This document shows, piece after piece, positions 52,882-63,500 of a DNA stretch of 64,000 bases (positions are counted from its first letter, which is position 1; the number at the start of each line of letters is the position of its first letter). Under the pieces are notes generated by a model, which was not told the origin of the DNA, made no database searches, and saw only the letters and a list, made by a program, of their open reading frames with translations. The stretch covers positions 433,188 to 497,187 of the forward strand of contig NZ_RPHB01000004.1 of NCBI RefSeq assembly GCF_019343195.1, read 5' to 3'. Source of the DNA: Arthrospiribacter ruber (GTDB lineage: Bacteria; Bacteroidota; Bacteroidia; Cytophagales; Cyclobacteriaceae). A program made the position numbers and the translations under genes.

Positions 52882-53904
52882 TCAAAATTTATCATATTTA
52901 ACAATACACCTTGTTAGTAATTTGAGCAATAAAATTGATTCAATATTTTTTAATGAACTTACATTTTTCATGAAAAAAGCAAATACTGTAAAACCGATTT
53001 TCGATGATTTTTTACTTACGAAATAAAACATATTATCAATCATAATGCTAAAACTATCATGATTGTAAATATTCATTTCCATATTCTTCTTCTTTAAAAA
53101 AACCAACCATTCATAGACTTCTTGATATTCAGAGTAATCGTCAATCAAATGGTTTGAAGCAATTTTATAATGAACATTAAAATTTCTATCGTCATTAATA
53201 ATACCAAGTTTATCGAAAACTTTAGTATAAATGATTTTATAGAAAGATTTCTTTTTACTTTCTTGACTCTCGTATTCCTTCATAATGCTTGTTTCCGAAG
53301 CTCTATAGTAATACAATGGTTCTGGTATATTATGAATTGGAAAATGAAAACTGGCATCTAAATAAAAATTGTAATCTTCGGCAATTGCCAAACGCGTATC
53401 ATAATTCAAATTTGCCTTTCTAATAAAACTCAATCTAAACATTGCTGTTGCATTCCAAACAGATGGAGAAAATATGAGGGTTGTTTTAACTACTTCTGGA
53501 TCATTTGGTGATTTCGCAATTGCCTGCTTTCCATCTCCAAATCGCCATAACCAAGTTCCGCAAATTCCTACTTCAGAATTGCTTTCCAAATAATCAATTT
53601 GCTTTTGAAATTTATCCTTATGAATTATGTCATCACAGTCCATCCAAACAAGGTATTTCCCCTTTGCTTGATTTAATCCTAGGTTTCTAACGAAAGCTAT
53701 CCCCTTATTTTCATTATTTCTAATTATTCTAATCCTAGAGTCATTTATTCCTTCAATTATTTTTAAGGATTGATCAGATGACCCATCATCAATAATTAGC
53801 AATTCAAAATTTTTAAAACTTTGAATTAATACACTAGATATAGCGTCTTTTAAATATCTTTCCCCATTATAAACTGGCATTACAACAGTTAAATCTTTAC
53901 TCAT
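52882..53904 (-). CDS. Family 2 glycosyltransferase
   Basis: A 340-residue GT-A inverting transferase. The GT2 fold starts LTVVMPVYNGERYLKDAISS, IDDGSSDQSLKI is the nucleotide-binding part, and YLVWMDCDDIIHKDKF gives the DxD metal motif. Residues 210-340 are a C-terminal region of unknown role that is rich in Lys, Ile and Phe. It is only 2 bp from the Wzy-like gene and probably cotranscribed with it. Confidence 0.87.
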   Translation of the reverse strand: MSKDLTVVMPVYNGERYLKDAISSVLIQSFKNFELLIIDDGSSDQSLKIIEGINDSRIRIIRNNENKGIAFVRNLGLNQAKGKYLVWMDCDDIIHKDKFQKQIDYLESNSEVGICGTWLWRFGDGKQAIAKSPNDPEVVKTTLIFSPSVWNATAMFRLSFIRKANLNYDTRLAIAEDYNFYLDASFHFPIHNIPEPLYYYRASETSIMKEYESQESKKKSFYKIIYTKVFDKLGIINDDRNFNVHYKIASNHLIDDYSEYQEVYEWLVFLKKKNMEMNIYNHDSFSIMIDNMFYFVSKKSSKIGFTVFAFFMKNVSSLKNIESILLLKLLTRCIVKYDKF

Positions 53905-53906
53905 AT

Positions 53907-55154
53907 CTATATATATTCAGTAATTTTCAATTTCATCTTAGTTGAAATTTTTTTCAATAACTTCTTTTTTTCTTCATGCTCTATTCCTTTTTGAAATAAG
54001 TAAAGCGCCAAAATTGTAGAAATAATATAATGATAATAGTATACTGAATACCAAGTAACACTGGTGAAAAGAATATACCATAAATAGTACTTGGCATAGC
54101 TAAAGGATTCAGAAAGCTTGATTGTAAAACTTTTTACCCAAATAATCACAAAGCCCAATACTGCAAATACCCCAAACATAGCATAGACTGCAATTATTCC
54201 AACATCAGAAAGGAAATAACCTTTTTCATCAGCTAATCTCTCATTAAATTTTCCTACTGATGAAATACCCCAATAAGGTGCTCCACTACCAAATATTTTA
54301 CTGGCATCATTTGGTGCATAATCTTCTAAAAAATACTTAGCAGCTAATACCCTAATATAATTCTTTCCAAGTTTGGCATCATTTTTACCAGCTTCCAAAA
54401 CACCTTTTATCGAATCTATTTCCAAATTCACAAGGATTGACCCCACTAAAAAAACCACGAAAATTAATGCGTATTTAATAATCGGTTTTCCATTGGCCAT
54501 AAAATGATATAAATAAACCAGTAGCATTCCTGCAATAAATTGCCTTGTCACCTGCATAATTGGAATAACAATTCCTAAAATTAAAATCAACACCCAAAAC
54601 CAAACATAGGTTTTTGTTGTAGTAACTTTTGTCAATGCAATAAAAACCGCTAATATAAAAATTCCAGCCCCTGGGAAAATTATTCTTATAACTCCCCTAT
54701 CCTCAGACCACTCATCACCATATAAAGGTTTTCCGAACAAAACCATTCCTTGATTTGCATATTGGAAGAAAAAAAGAACAACATACAATAAGCCATAGAT
54801 GATTATAATCCTTTCAACCGTTTTTACCTTAAAATTATTCCCAACTAGGTAAAAGTAGAAGGGCCATGCTAAATATTGACTAGTTTCTAACAGACTGTGA
54901 ATAATACTTTGTCCCCATGATAAATAAGCCATTACCATAGAGAAAGAAATTGAAAAAAAAACGAGATATATAGGTGTGTCAAAAGTAGTTTTACGAGTCT
55001 TAAACCAAAACATAAAAGAAAGAAATACAGAAATCCAAATGAATAATATAAAGATATAATTCGATGCAGACGGCGGTATGAAAGTAGCGTCAAAAAATTT
55101 TAAACTAATCAGAATAAAAATGAATAAATAAATTAAATACAATTTGCCTTTCAT
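53907..55154 (-). CDS. Wzy-like polysaccharide polymerase/ligase
   Basis: A 415-residue integral membrane protein with about ten to twelve hydrophobic segments and a larger loop in the second half (SIKGVLEAGKNDAKLGKNYI), the topology of O-antigen polymerases and ligases. Segments near the N-terminus include KLYLIYLFIFILISLKFFDA. Sequence identity between Wzy proteins is low, so the call rests on topology and position between the flippase and glycosyltransferases. The start overlaps the flippase stop by 4 bp. Confidence 0.78.
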   Translation of the reverse strand: MKGKLYLIYLFIFILISLKFFDATFIPPSASNYIFILFIWISVFLSFMFWFKTRKTTFDTPIYLVFFSISFSMVMAYLSWGQSIIHSLLETSQYLAWPFYFYLVGNNFKVKTVERIIIIYGLLYVVLFFFQYANQGMVLFGKPLYGDEWSEDRGVIRIIFPGAGIFILAVFIALTKVTTTKTYVWFWVLILILGIVIPIMQVTRQFIAGMLLVYLYHFMANGKPIIKYALIFVVFLVGSILVNLEIDSIKGVLEAGKNDAKLGKNYIRVLAAKYFLEDYAPNDASKIFGSGAPYWGISSVGKFNERLADEKGYFLSDVGIIAVYAMFGVFAVLGFVIIWVKSFTIKLSESFSYAKYYLWYILFTSVTWYSVYYYHYIISTILALYLFQKGIEHEEKKKLLKKISTKMKLKITEYI

Positions 55155-56557
55155 TTTATAACTTTTAAAACCACTTCCTTTCCTAAAGTAATAGATGAAA
55201 CAATTAAAATTAATGGTATCGAAATTGCAATCTTTAAAATAAGGCTAAAATCTGAAGCAATAAAATAAGAAAACAAGAATAAAAATATTAAAATAATCCA
55301 CATAACTAGAACTTTGCGAACTACTATATTAACCGCTTTTTTAAACACATACCAGATATAAAATTGATATATCGCAAAAGTAACCAAGTAAGCCAAAGAC
55401 ATCCCAAAAGCACCATAATAACTACCGTAGAAAATTATTGGCGTAGAAATTATTGAATTTATAAGCCCTAACTGAAAAATTTTCTTTTCATTATTTGTTG
55501 CTCCTAATACAGTTCCAATCAAACTGTCAATTGAACTTAGAAGTAAAAACCAAATCTGAATCTGACAAACAATTACAGCTGGCAGGTATTCAGATGAAAA
55601 CAAAAGAGTTAAAATCTCTTGAGCAAACATCGTAAATAAAAAAGCAAGAACACCGCCTAAAAGCATATAGTATTTAAATCCTTCTTTAATAATTTTCTTA
55701 AACTTAATATTATTTGATACCCACATCGCAGAAAGATTTGGGAAGATAGCAATCAGAGCTATATCCAAGACCATAGAAATTGGACCCGTGAATTTTTCTG
55801 ATAAATTGAAAAATCCCACCTCTTCTATATTAGAATTAATATCTAGAAAATTATTTGAAAATTTTCTATAGGGTAGCATTACACATGTCAAAGCGAAATA
55901 TGGCCAACTCTCTTTAAGCAAAGTGACAGAAGAATCAAAAAAGTTATCAACCTTCCCTATGAGCATCCCAAACTTCTTTAAAACTACATAATATGTTATG
56001 TTCTTTCCGAGATTTGTGATTAGGTAAAAAATCATCAAACTTGGAACACTTAAATAAGCTGGTGGCATTATAAAAACTATTGCGAACCAAACTACACTAA
56101 AAACTAAATTGATTATTGATGTAGGTAACATTCTCTGATACCCGATAAATACAATTTCGTAGAGTTTTCCTATACAGGTAATAACAGAAAATCCAAAAAG
56201 ATAAAAAAGCTCTTCATTGGATAACTCACCTAATACAATATTATATATTATATAAATCCCACTGACTATAATTAAAGCAAAGAGACGGATATATATTCCA
56301 TTAACTACAAGATCATTTGTACTCTCCTTGTCTCGAGATATTGTTCTAACAACAATTGTTTGTATACCTAAATCTGCAATAGTGACCAATAGTGCTCCTT
56401 GAGCGATAATGAAAGTATACAAACCATAATCATCAGGTTGTAGTATTTTGGTAATCTTTAAAACAGTAATCAAACTTAAAAGTTGAGAAACAATGGTTCC
56501 CAGAGTGAGATATGAAAAATTTTTAAAAACTTTATTCGATAAAATACCTTTCAACAT
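55151..56557 (-). CDS. Wzx-like polysaccharide flippase
   Basis: A 468-residue membrane protein of the oligosaccharide flippase (MOP/PST) group with twelve or so membrane segments. The N-terminus has FSYLTLGTIVSQLLSLITVL and KILQPDDYGLYTFIIAQGAL, a segment typical of the family. It would move the lipid-linked repeat unit across the inner membrane. It overlaps the Wzy-like gene by 4 bp and lies 2 bp downstream of the GT14-like gene. Confidence 0.88.
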   Translation of the reverse strand: MLKGILSNKVFKNFSYLTLGTIVSQLLSLITVLKITKILQPDDYGLYTFIIAQGALLVTIADLGIQTIVVRTISRDKESTNDLVVNGIYIRLFALIIVSGIYIIYNIVLGELSNEELFYLFGFSVITCIGKLYEIVFIGYQRMLPTSIINLVFSVVWFAIVFIMPPAYLSVPSLMIFYLITNLGKNITYYVVLKKFGMLIGKVDNFFDSSVTLLKESWPYFALTCVMLPYRKFSNNFLDINSNIEEVGFFNLSEKFTGPISMVLDIALIAIFPNLSAMWVSNNIKFKKIIKEGFKYYMLLGGVLAFLFTMFAQEILTLLFSSEYLPAVIVCQIQIWFLLLSSIDSLIGTVLGATNNEKKIFQLGLINSIISTPIIFYGSYYGAFGMSLAYLVTFAIYQFYIWYVFKKAVNIVVRKVLVMWIILIFLFLFSYFIASDFSLILKIAISIPLILIVSSITLGKEVVLKVIK

Positions 56558-56559
56558 AC

Positions 56560-57450
56560 TTAAGGCTTTATTTCAAGGAAGTTTAATATATCTAATCGAA
56601 CCTGATCAGAAACTCCTGGAACTATCTTTCTTGCTGTCAATTTCTCCGAGTTTAGTAATTTAGGTAAGTCTGACGAATCAAGATTTGCAGGACTATTCCC
56701 ATTTCTAAACTCCCAATCAATATAGTTTAAATGATCATTTACCACAAAGTCTCTGAATTCAGAATTTATAATAATGGTTTGAAAAAAAGCCTCTTCCGGA
56801 CAATGGGAATATTGAAAAGCCTTAATAAATTTAGGATTCTGATTTATGTAATTTAAGCAAAATTCTAAACATTTGGATGTCAAAGAAAACCAACAAGAAC
56901 CCCCATATAGATTTGGGATTTTTTTTAAAATATTCCGATTAACACCAATAAAATCCTGAAAATTCAATAACTTATTAATCATGACTTTTCCAATTTTAGT
57001 TTTGGCGTTAAAAAAATCATATAAATTATATAAATTAAACCTATATAACCCCCCTCTAAACCATTTATCAGATTCCAAGGGGAAATGCTCAATAAACTCC
57101 CTTCCATTATTTTGATTAAAAAAATCAATAAAAAAACTATTGGATTTAATAGGTAAATTAGACTCACTTGTAGTATGTATGTAACTAAACCCTCCATAGT
57201 TCAGCGCTTTTTCAACTAGAAAAATTATTGTCTTTAAGAAGTTAAAACCGCCCCAATTCACTGTATATTCCGAACCAATATAAACTACATTCTCATTTTT
57301 GGATTTAATTTTCCGGATCCTATCAGGTTCAATGTTACATTTTTTATCAATATGAACAAAGTAATAGAAACGATGGTCATATATTTTAAAAAAATCTTCA
57401 ATACGTTCTAAATTATTGTGAACAATAAATAAAATAGCATGCTTTTCCAT
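56560..57450 (-). CDS. Family 14-like glycosyltransferase
   Basis: A 296-residue protein similar in pattern to core-2/I-branching beta-1,6-N-acetylglucosaminyltransferases. HAILFIVHNNLERIEDFFKI opens it, FVHIDKKCNIEPDRI follows, and the middle has TVNWGGFNFLKTIIFLVEKA, FSYIHTTSESNLPIKS and GGSCWFSLTSKCLEFCLNYI. It would branch or extend the repeat unit. The ATG at 57450 (MEKHAI) is preferred to a TTG directly before it. It is the first gene of the long minus-strand run. Confidence 0.83.
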   Translation of the reverse strand: MEKHAILFIVHNNLERIEDFFKIYDHRFYYFVHIDKKCNIEPDRIRKIKSKNENVVYIGSEYTVNWGGFNFLKTIIFLVEKALNYGGFSYIHTTSESNLPIKSNSFFIDFFNQNNGREFIEHFPLESDKWFRGGLYRFNLYNLYDFFNAKTKIGKVMINKLLNFQDFIGVNRNILKKIPNLYGGSCWFSLTSKCLEFCLNYINQNPKFIKAFQYSHCPEEAFFQTIIINSEFRDFVVNDHLNYIDWEFRNGNSPANLDSSDLPKLLNSEKLTARKIVPGVSDQVRLDILNFLEIKP

Positions 57451-57528
57451 CAAATAATTGATTTTATGTGGATAATGTTAAATAATGCAGTTGAACAAAA
57501 TAAGGACTGTTAGAAAGTGGTTCGCTTT

Positions 57529-58713
57529 TTATTTGACAATAAGTTTCACTGATTCTGAAAATTTTTCATCTCCATTAGAAAAATATGCCTTAACTCTTAA
57601 ATAAACCAGCCCCTTATTAACTGGAGTCCAATTAAATGTAAAAGGTGCTTGATCATTAGTCCCAATTAATTTATCTCCCTCATACAACTCAAATTTATTT
57701 ACAGAAGCTATAGGATGAAAAAAATCTGGGGAAATTTTTGTTGAATTACCTATCTGAACTTCAGAATTAATTGCCGGAGACATGATGAAAACTGAAACGT
57801 CACTTTTTTGTATAGTCACTCTGACCAATCCTGATTCTTTAGAATTTGCCTCATAGGTGATTCTATTTTTACTTTGTTCTCCATCATTTGGTAAATTAAT
57901 ACTCACATCATCAATGTAAAATGAAGTACTATTTGGAAATGTCTTGTCCGCATAAGCATTTATACTAAAGTGATTTGTATCAACCTCTGGTCTTAATGTG
58001 TTTATCAATCCTGTATCAATAATAAGTAGATCATCTTGCCAAAGAAGAATCCTTCCTGTCTGGTCACGTTTTTGAATGATTCTAAACTGAATTTTAACCC
58101 ACTTTTGGGTAGGGATATTAACTCCAGCTGGTGCTTCCCATACCTTGTTAGATGTACCTCCCCAAAATCTTTGTAAGTCACCAAATGTCAAATAGTTTGC
58201 TCCTTTTGAGCCTGCTCCCCCTCTAACTCCCAATCCTACTACAAAATGAGGGTCATTCCTTTGATCAGGGCCTGTACCTGGTCCACCGGCAGCATATTTT
58301 ACACCTTTAATTTGCATCATGTTAAACCAATCATTATTTGGATCAAGATCGATTCTATGGGGAAAATAAACAAAGAATGTATAAATAAGATCTTCATGTA
58401 TCCCTATTTCTTTCCACCTGTAATTTCTAGTTCCATGTGTATTTCCTGACGTGGTATTAATGGATAGTTTTAATGACCTACTTCCGGATTTAGCTTGCTC
58501 TGTAGACACCGCACTATTTCCAGTTCCGCTGTTAAATTCGCCTCCTCCTCCATCAGATGTCCATTCACTTTGATTTCCAGTTTCATGTCCGGCAAACCAT
58601 AATTGAGTACCCAAATTATTGGAATAAACCTCTTGGGCAATTAAGCTAGTACTGGATAAAATAAGGCTAATCAATAAAGCAAGAAACGTAATGCAAATTG
58701 AATATTTGCTCAT
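57529..58713 (-). CDS. Secreted polysaccharide-lyase-like protein with Ig-like C-terminus
   Basis: A 394-residue exported protein: signal peptide (residues 1-26, ending LIAQ), then a jelly-roll domain (about residues 30-270) like the polysaccharide lyase/heparin-lyase-like fold. Segments include LWFAGHETGNQSEWTSDGGG, RIDLDPNNDWFNMMQIKG, DPHFVVGLGVRGGAG and TQKWVKIQFRIIQKRD. The C-terminal 80 residues (FELYEGDKLIGTNDQAPFTF to SESVKLIVK) resemble the Ig-like repeats of the giant protein at 60509. No T9SS sorting domain follows. The substrate is unknown; it may cut or bind the polysaccharide made by the neighbouring locus. Confidence 0.8.
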   Translation of the reverse strand: MSKYSICITFLALLISLILSSTSLIAQEVYSNNLGTQLWFAGHETGNQSEWTSDGGGGEFNSGTGNSAVSTEQAKSGSRSLKLSINTTSGNTHGTRNYRWKEIGIHEDLIYTFFVYFPHRIDLDPNNDWFNMMQIKGVKYAAGGPGTGPDQRNDPHFVVGLGVRGGAGSKGANYLTFGDLQRFWGGTSNKVWEAPAGVNIPTQKWVKIQFRIIQKRDQTGRILLWQDDLLIIDTGLINTLRPEVDTNHFSINAYADKTFPNSTSFYIDDVSINLPNDGEQSKNRITYEANSKESGLVRVTIQKSDVSVFIMSPAINSEVQIGNSTKISPDFFHPIASVNKFELYEGDKLIGTNDQAPFTFNWTPVNKGLVYLRVKAYFSNGDEKFSESVKLIVK

Positions 58714-59259
58714 TTTGAATAAATATAAGATTTTTAAATACAGATTTTGGGTGAATTAGGTGTTAATTCCTAAAAGCATTCAAAAATAACATATTTAATA
58801 AGTAATTCATAATCAATATATTGACTTACATAGAGTTATTTTTATTTAAGTATTTCAAACAAATTTAATTGGACAACAATACCATAAATAAGAATTATGT
58901 CCCAAAAAAAAGAATTGAATTTATAGCTTCGCCCTTTCAGTCCCAGTACAAGCCGTTACTTAAATATTAAATAAACTCTATAAAAGATACATTTGAGCAT
59001 ACAAACATAGTTTAAATTTATTGAAAATCATTTTAATATATTTAAAATTCTTTTTTTTGTATTTAAAAAAAATCTCATAGTGCCAAGTTATTTAAATTTA
59101 TCTTTTATTTTTGAAATTTTAGATTTAAACCGAAGAATTTAAACATTAGTTAATTCTTTAAAATTTCTTATAAAACTCAAAATGAACTAATAATTTTGAT
59201 GTAGATTATTAATTAATTAATATTTTTATTTCATAATATTTTTTTCAAATTATTTTTAT

Positions 59260-59287
59260 TGTATTTCAAATAATCTTTTTTGTATTT
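59260..59287. promoter_or_regulatory. TGTATTT direct motifs, possible operator
   Basis: TGTATTTCAAATAAT at 59260-59274 is followed by TGTATTT at 59281-59287, a 21-bp offset. The same offset occurs upstream of the adhesin gene (21271 and 21292). It lies 63-90 bp upstream of the lipoprotein start at 59350. Confidence 0.35.
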
Positions 59288-59314
59288 TGATATAATATTT
59301 TCATATTTACTACA

Positions 59315-59322
59315 TATATTTG
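59315..59322 (+). promoter_or_regulatory. Possible Bacteroidota -7 promoter element
   Basis: TATATTTG matches the TAnnTTTG consensus and lies 28 bp before the start at 59350. A TTTG is found about 25 bp upstream (59286-59289), a wider spacing than the usual 19-21 bp, so the assignment is tentative. Confidence 0.35.
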
Positions 59323-59349
59323 TCATACCCCAAAACCCACTATACGAAG

Positions 59350-60444
59350 ATGAAGTCAAATATCACTTCCATTTTAATTTCACTTTTTCTTGTTCTTTCA
59401 CTATTAAATAGTTGTATCGAAAACAATGAAAATGAAGTTGCAGAACCCAAACTAGAACAAGTCAATCCTTGGCAAAATTTTAGTAACTTGAAATTAGAGG
59501 TTTACAATGCAAAACAAACTCCTTCGGGTTGGATAATCGTTGGAAGAAACGGTTTTTTTAGAGGAAATGATTTAGAAAATCTTAAAGACCTTATTCCCTT
59601 TCAAGATTTCCAAACAAGATTGGGAAGATACAGGGTTCCCATATCGTCTCACTTTTTAGCTACCAGAACTGAATCTGAAGTATTCTTACACGGATTTCAC
59701 CAACCGAATCAATCAGATCCAATCAAGCTTTCTAATTTTGATCCTAACTTTATCGGTTTTGAAGATATTCCATTTTGGCAGGGAGAAATGATGGGATTAA
59801 CTGAAGAAGGTGTATTACTTTTTTCTTACAGGACTGCAGAAAATAATATCGCGAATGACAGCCCTTCCTTCTTTTTAGTAAATACAGAAAATAATAATGG
59901 TAAAATCGAGATAAAATCTACTAAAATAATTGATTATCCTTTTATTACATGGTTTGACAACAATTACAGCATAGAAAGTTTCAATGAGTTTTTTCTAGTA
60001 CAGGTAAGTGGTACTACTTTTAAAATTAAGTTAAATGGAGAAGTCAACAAGCATGTTGATTTACCTTCTAGATCAATTATTAATGGAAATCAGTTAATAA
60101 CAATTGCAACAGATATGAGGAAAGGTGAACTTTCTGTGTTTACCTCAGGTATAGGGTCTGATAATGTAAATAAAATTTCTTCCAAAGAAGTATCTGTCCG
60201 TTATTTAGGAGCAAATTATGAGTTGATTGGAGATAGATTAATTGGTTTTAAAAATGACGAAATATTTGAATTGAATTTTGAATCTGGATTAAACATAAAA
60301 CCTCTCAACAATTCCAATTTGAAAGGAAATACAATTACTTCAATCAAGCTTTTTGATAACGATAAAATTTTGATCACTTCTATGTGTGATAAGTCTCCTT
60401 CTTCATGTGGAGTATTTATTACGGACTTAGACAATTTAAAATAG
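59350..60444 (+). CDS. Lipoprotein of unknown function
   Basis: A 364-residue lipoprotein: MKSNITSILISLFLVLSLL followed by NSC, a clear lipobox. The mature part is beta-rich with recurring Trp/Gly-containing strands (GWIIVGRNGFFRGNDLENL, HFLATRTESEVFLHGF, NKISSKEVSVRYLGANYELI). This could be a beta-propeller or beta-sandwich, but no family is recognised. A late CDKSPSSCGVF suggests a disulphide. The ATG at 59350 is preferred to a start 30 bp upstream because of the signal sequence. It converges on the giant repeat gene and the two share a terminator. A link to the surface layer is inferred from context. Confidence 0.72.
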   Translation: MKSNITSILISLFLVLSLLNSCIENNENEVAEPKLEQVNPWQNFSNLKLEVYNAKQTPSGWIIVGRNGFFRGNDLENLKDLIPFQDFQTRLGRYRVPISSHFLATRTESEVFLHGFHQPNQSDPIKLSNFDPNFIGFEDIPFWQGEMMGLTEEGVLLFSYRTAENNIANDSPSFFLVNTENNNGKIEIKSTKIIDYPFITWFDNNYSIESFNEFFLVQVSGTTFKIKLNGEVNKHVDLPSRSIINGNQLITIATDMRKGELSVFTSGIGSDNVNKISSKEVSVRYLGANYELIGDRLIGFKNDEIFELNFESGLNIKPLNNSNLKGNTITSIKLFDNDKILITSMCDKSPSSCGVFITDLDNLK

Positions 60445-60445
60445 G

Positions 60446-60482
60446 CAAAAAAAGAGGCTAAATCGAATTTAGCCTCTTTTTT
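60446..60482. terminator. Bidirectional terminator
   Basis: AAAAAAAGAGGCTAAAT and ATTTAGCCTCTTTTTT form a long stem around a very short loop. It separates the convergent lipoprotein and giant repeat genes and has T-runs on both strands. Confidence 0.92.
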
Positions 60483-60508
60483 ATATTTTTTTATTCACCA
60501 AAAGTAAA

Positions 60509-63500
60509 TTATCTCCTCTTTATAAACCTCTTACTTTCAATCTGCCTGTTTTTGTAAAATAGGTTCATCATATAAACACCATTTTTCAGATTACTTATAT
60601 CAAGAGTACTGACTTTACCTTCTTGTGTGAAAGAATAAATGTCATGCACAACTCCGTTCATAGATACAATTTGAACGGTGAAGTCATATTGTTCATCTTG
60701 ACCAAGATTTTCGAAAATAAGGTTCAAATACTCACTTGCAGGGTTTGGTCCAATTTTGATTTCAAGCAAAATATCAGGCATATCAATTCCTTCAAGCCTT
60801 TTTGGTATTACCCTTACTGTCACTTCTTCTGAATAGTAAACTTGACCTTTTGAATTCTTTGATTTACCTCTTGCGACAAATTTATATTCCCCTACCGGAA
60901 GCTCCTCAATTTTTACTGAATAAGGTTGCTCATCTAGTTGCTCAAGAAGTTCATCATTCATATAAACATCAATCAAGTCAATCATTTGGCTTAAATCATT
61001 GGTCTCAACCTGCAATTCAAAAGAATCACCCTCCACAACTTCTTTTTTAGAGGCCTTAATCCTAATGTTTCCGCTATTTCTCGGAGATACAGAAATTCTT
61101 ATTGGAAGGGATAATTCACTACTGCCATCTTTATACACCAATCGTGCTACCAAATTGTATTGACCTTGGCTTACATTTTCCCAAACAAAAGAGTATGGTT
61201 CAGTAGTAGACTCCCCGATTTTCTGGTTTCCTCTAAAGAATTCAACTTTATTAATTTCTTTTACTTCAATTGGTAATTCTACTCGGATTAAAATATCAGA
61301 ACCTGCCACAAATACAGCATCTCTTATCGGGTCAATAATCCTGAAAGTCCTTTGAGCTTCTATAATTTGGATAAAGCGCGGTTCTGAAATACTAATTTCC
61401 TTATTATCAATGTCATAAGCTACTGCAATTAACTCTACTTTTCCTGTCATTCCAGCCAGCCAGTCAAAATTGTATGGGTCTTCATTAGAAACTCCAATCA
61501 ATGTGCCATTGGCATAGAATTCCACTTTATTCACTAGAGACAGGTCTCCCTCAAACATTATTATCAAAGGAACCAAAGTGCCATGTGTAAATTCTTGATT
61601 ATCCCCCGGAGACACAAACATTACATTTACTTTAGTAGAATCAGAACCTTCCTCATCTTGCTCCTTTGGCTCTCCTTCTTTAACTACTATTGAAATTGGT
61701 ACAGAAACAGTACTTGCTCCTTTGTCGTCAAATGCTTTGGCTGTAAGAATGTAAGTGCCTGGAATTGTATTTGTCCACGAAATAAAGAAAGGATCTTCAT
61801 AAGAAACTCCAATCAAATTACCATTCGCATAGAACTCAACATAATCTATATACCCATCTGAATCAAATGCTTCAGCAAGAATCTGTATTGGTGTATCAAC
61901 AATAAACTCTTCATTATCAAAAGGTGAAAGCAACCTAACTTCAGGAGCAAAATTATTTTCAACTCTTATTCTTAAGATTTCACTCGTAGCTGTTTGGCCT
62001 TCGATATCTGTGACAGTTGCCCTGATATTCTGATTGCCCAAGTTCATAGCTCTCCAAAGAAGACTATGGGTTTCAGTTTCTCCGGTACCAATTAATATAT
62101 TGTTTCTGAAATATTCTACTTTTTCAATTTGTGATTGCCCTTCTATTTCTACTTCAAATTGAATGTTTGTATTCCTTGCAAAAACTTCATTTTGAGCAGG
62201 TGATACAATTTTAATCGCCAAAGGCTTTACTGATTCAAAAACAGTTACGGTAACGGTTTGAGAGTTGGAAGATGCACCGTCATTGTCCGTGGCAAGCGCT
62301 CTGATCTCAAAGGTTCCTGCCTCATCAGCAGTCCAGTTGATGCTGTATGGTGCTTGGGTTGTGGTTCCAATTGAGCTTCCGTTTACAAAGAACTCCACTT
62401 TTACCACTTCCCCGTCTTCGTCAAAAGCATCGGCAGTGATGGTAACGGTGCTACCAGCTTCGATTTCAGTTCCTGTTGAAGGAGCTGTGATGGATACTTT
62501 AGGAAGGATGTTTTCAGGAGTTTCAAAAACAGTAACAGTAACAATTTCAGAGTTGGCAGATGCACCCTCATTGTCCGTGGCAACTGCTCTGATGTCAAAG
62601 GTTCCTGCTTCGTCTGCTGTCCAGTTGATGCTGTAAGGTGCTTGGGCTGTGGTTCCAATTGAGCTTCCGTTTACAAAGAACTCCACTTTTACCACTTCCC
62701 CGTCTTCGTCAGAAGCATCGGCAGTGATGCTGATGGTCTCTCCAGCTTCGATCTCAGTTCCCTGAGCCGGAGCTGTGATGGATACTGTCGGAAGGATGTT
62801 TTCAGGAGTTTCAAAAACGGTTACAGATACCGTTTCAGAATTTGCAGAAGCGCCTTCATTGTCCGTGGCAACTGCTCTGATCTCAAATGTTCCTGCTTCG
62901 TCTGCTGTCCAGTTGATGCTGTAAGGTGCTTGGGCTGTGGTTCCAATTGAGCTTCCGTTTACAAAGAACTCCACTTTTACCACTTCCCCGTCTTCGTCAG
63001 AAGCATCGGCAGTGATGCTGATGGTCTCTCCGGCTTCGATCTCAGTTCCCTGAGCCGGAGCTGTGATGGATACTGTCGGAAGGATGTTTTCAGGAGTTTC
63101 AAAAACGGTTACAGATACCGTTTCAGAATTTGCAGAAGCTCCATCATTGTCTGTTGCTGTTGCTCTGATCTCAAATGTTCCTGCTTCGTCTGCTGTCCAG
63201 TTGATGCTGTAAGGTGCTTGGGTTGCAGAACCTATTGAAGTTCCGTTAACAAAGAACTCGACTTTTACCACTTCCCCATCTTCATCAGAAGCATCGGCAG
63301 TGATGCTGATGGTCTGACCGGCTTCAATTTCAGTACCGGCTGCCGGAGCAGTGATGCTTACCAATGGAAGTATATTTTCAGGAGTTTCAAAAACGGTTAC
63401 AGATACCGTTTCAGAATTTGCAGATGCACCCTCATTGTCAGTGGCAACCGCTCTGATCTCAAAGGTTCCTGTCTCATCAGCAGTCCAGTTGATGCTGTAC

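Larger units (their letters stand above)
58714..59349. other. Divergent intergenic region of the lyase and lipoprotein genes
   Basis: 636 bp, extremely AT-rich, with no gene. TGTATTT motifs occur at 59058, 59260 and 59281. The middle one is in the near-palindrome TGTATTT-C-AAATAAT, followed by another TGTATTT 21 bp on. A possible -7 element TATATTTG is at 59315-59322, 28 bp before the lipoprotein start. Confidence 0.5.
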
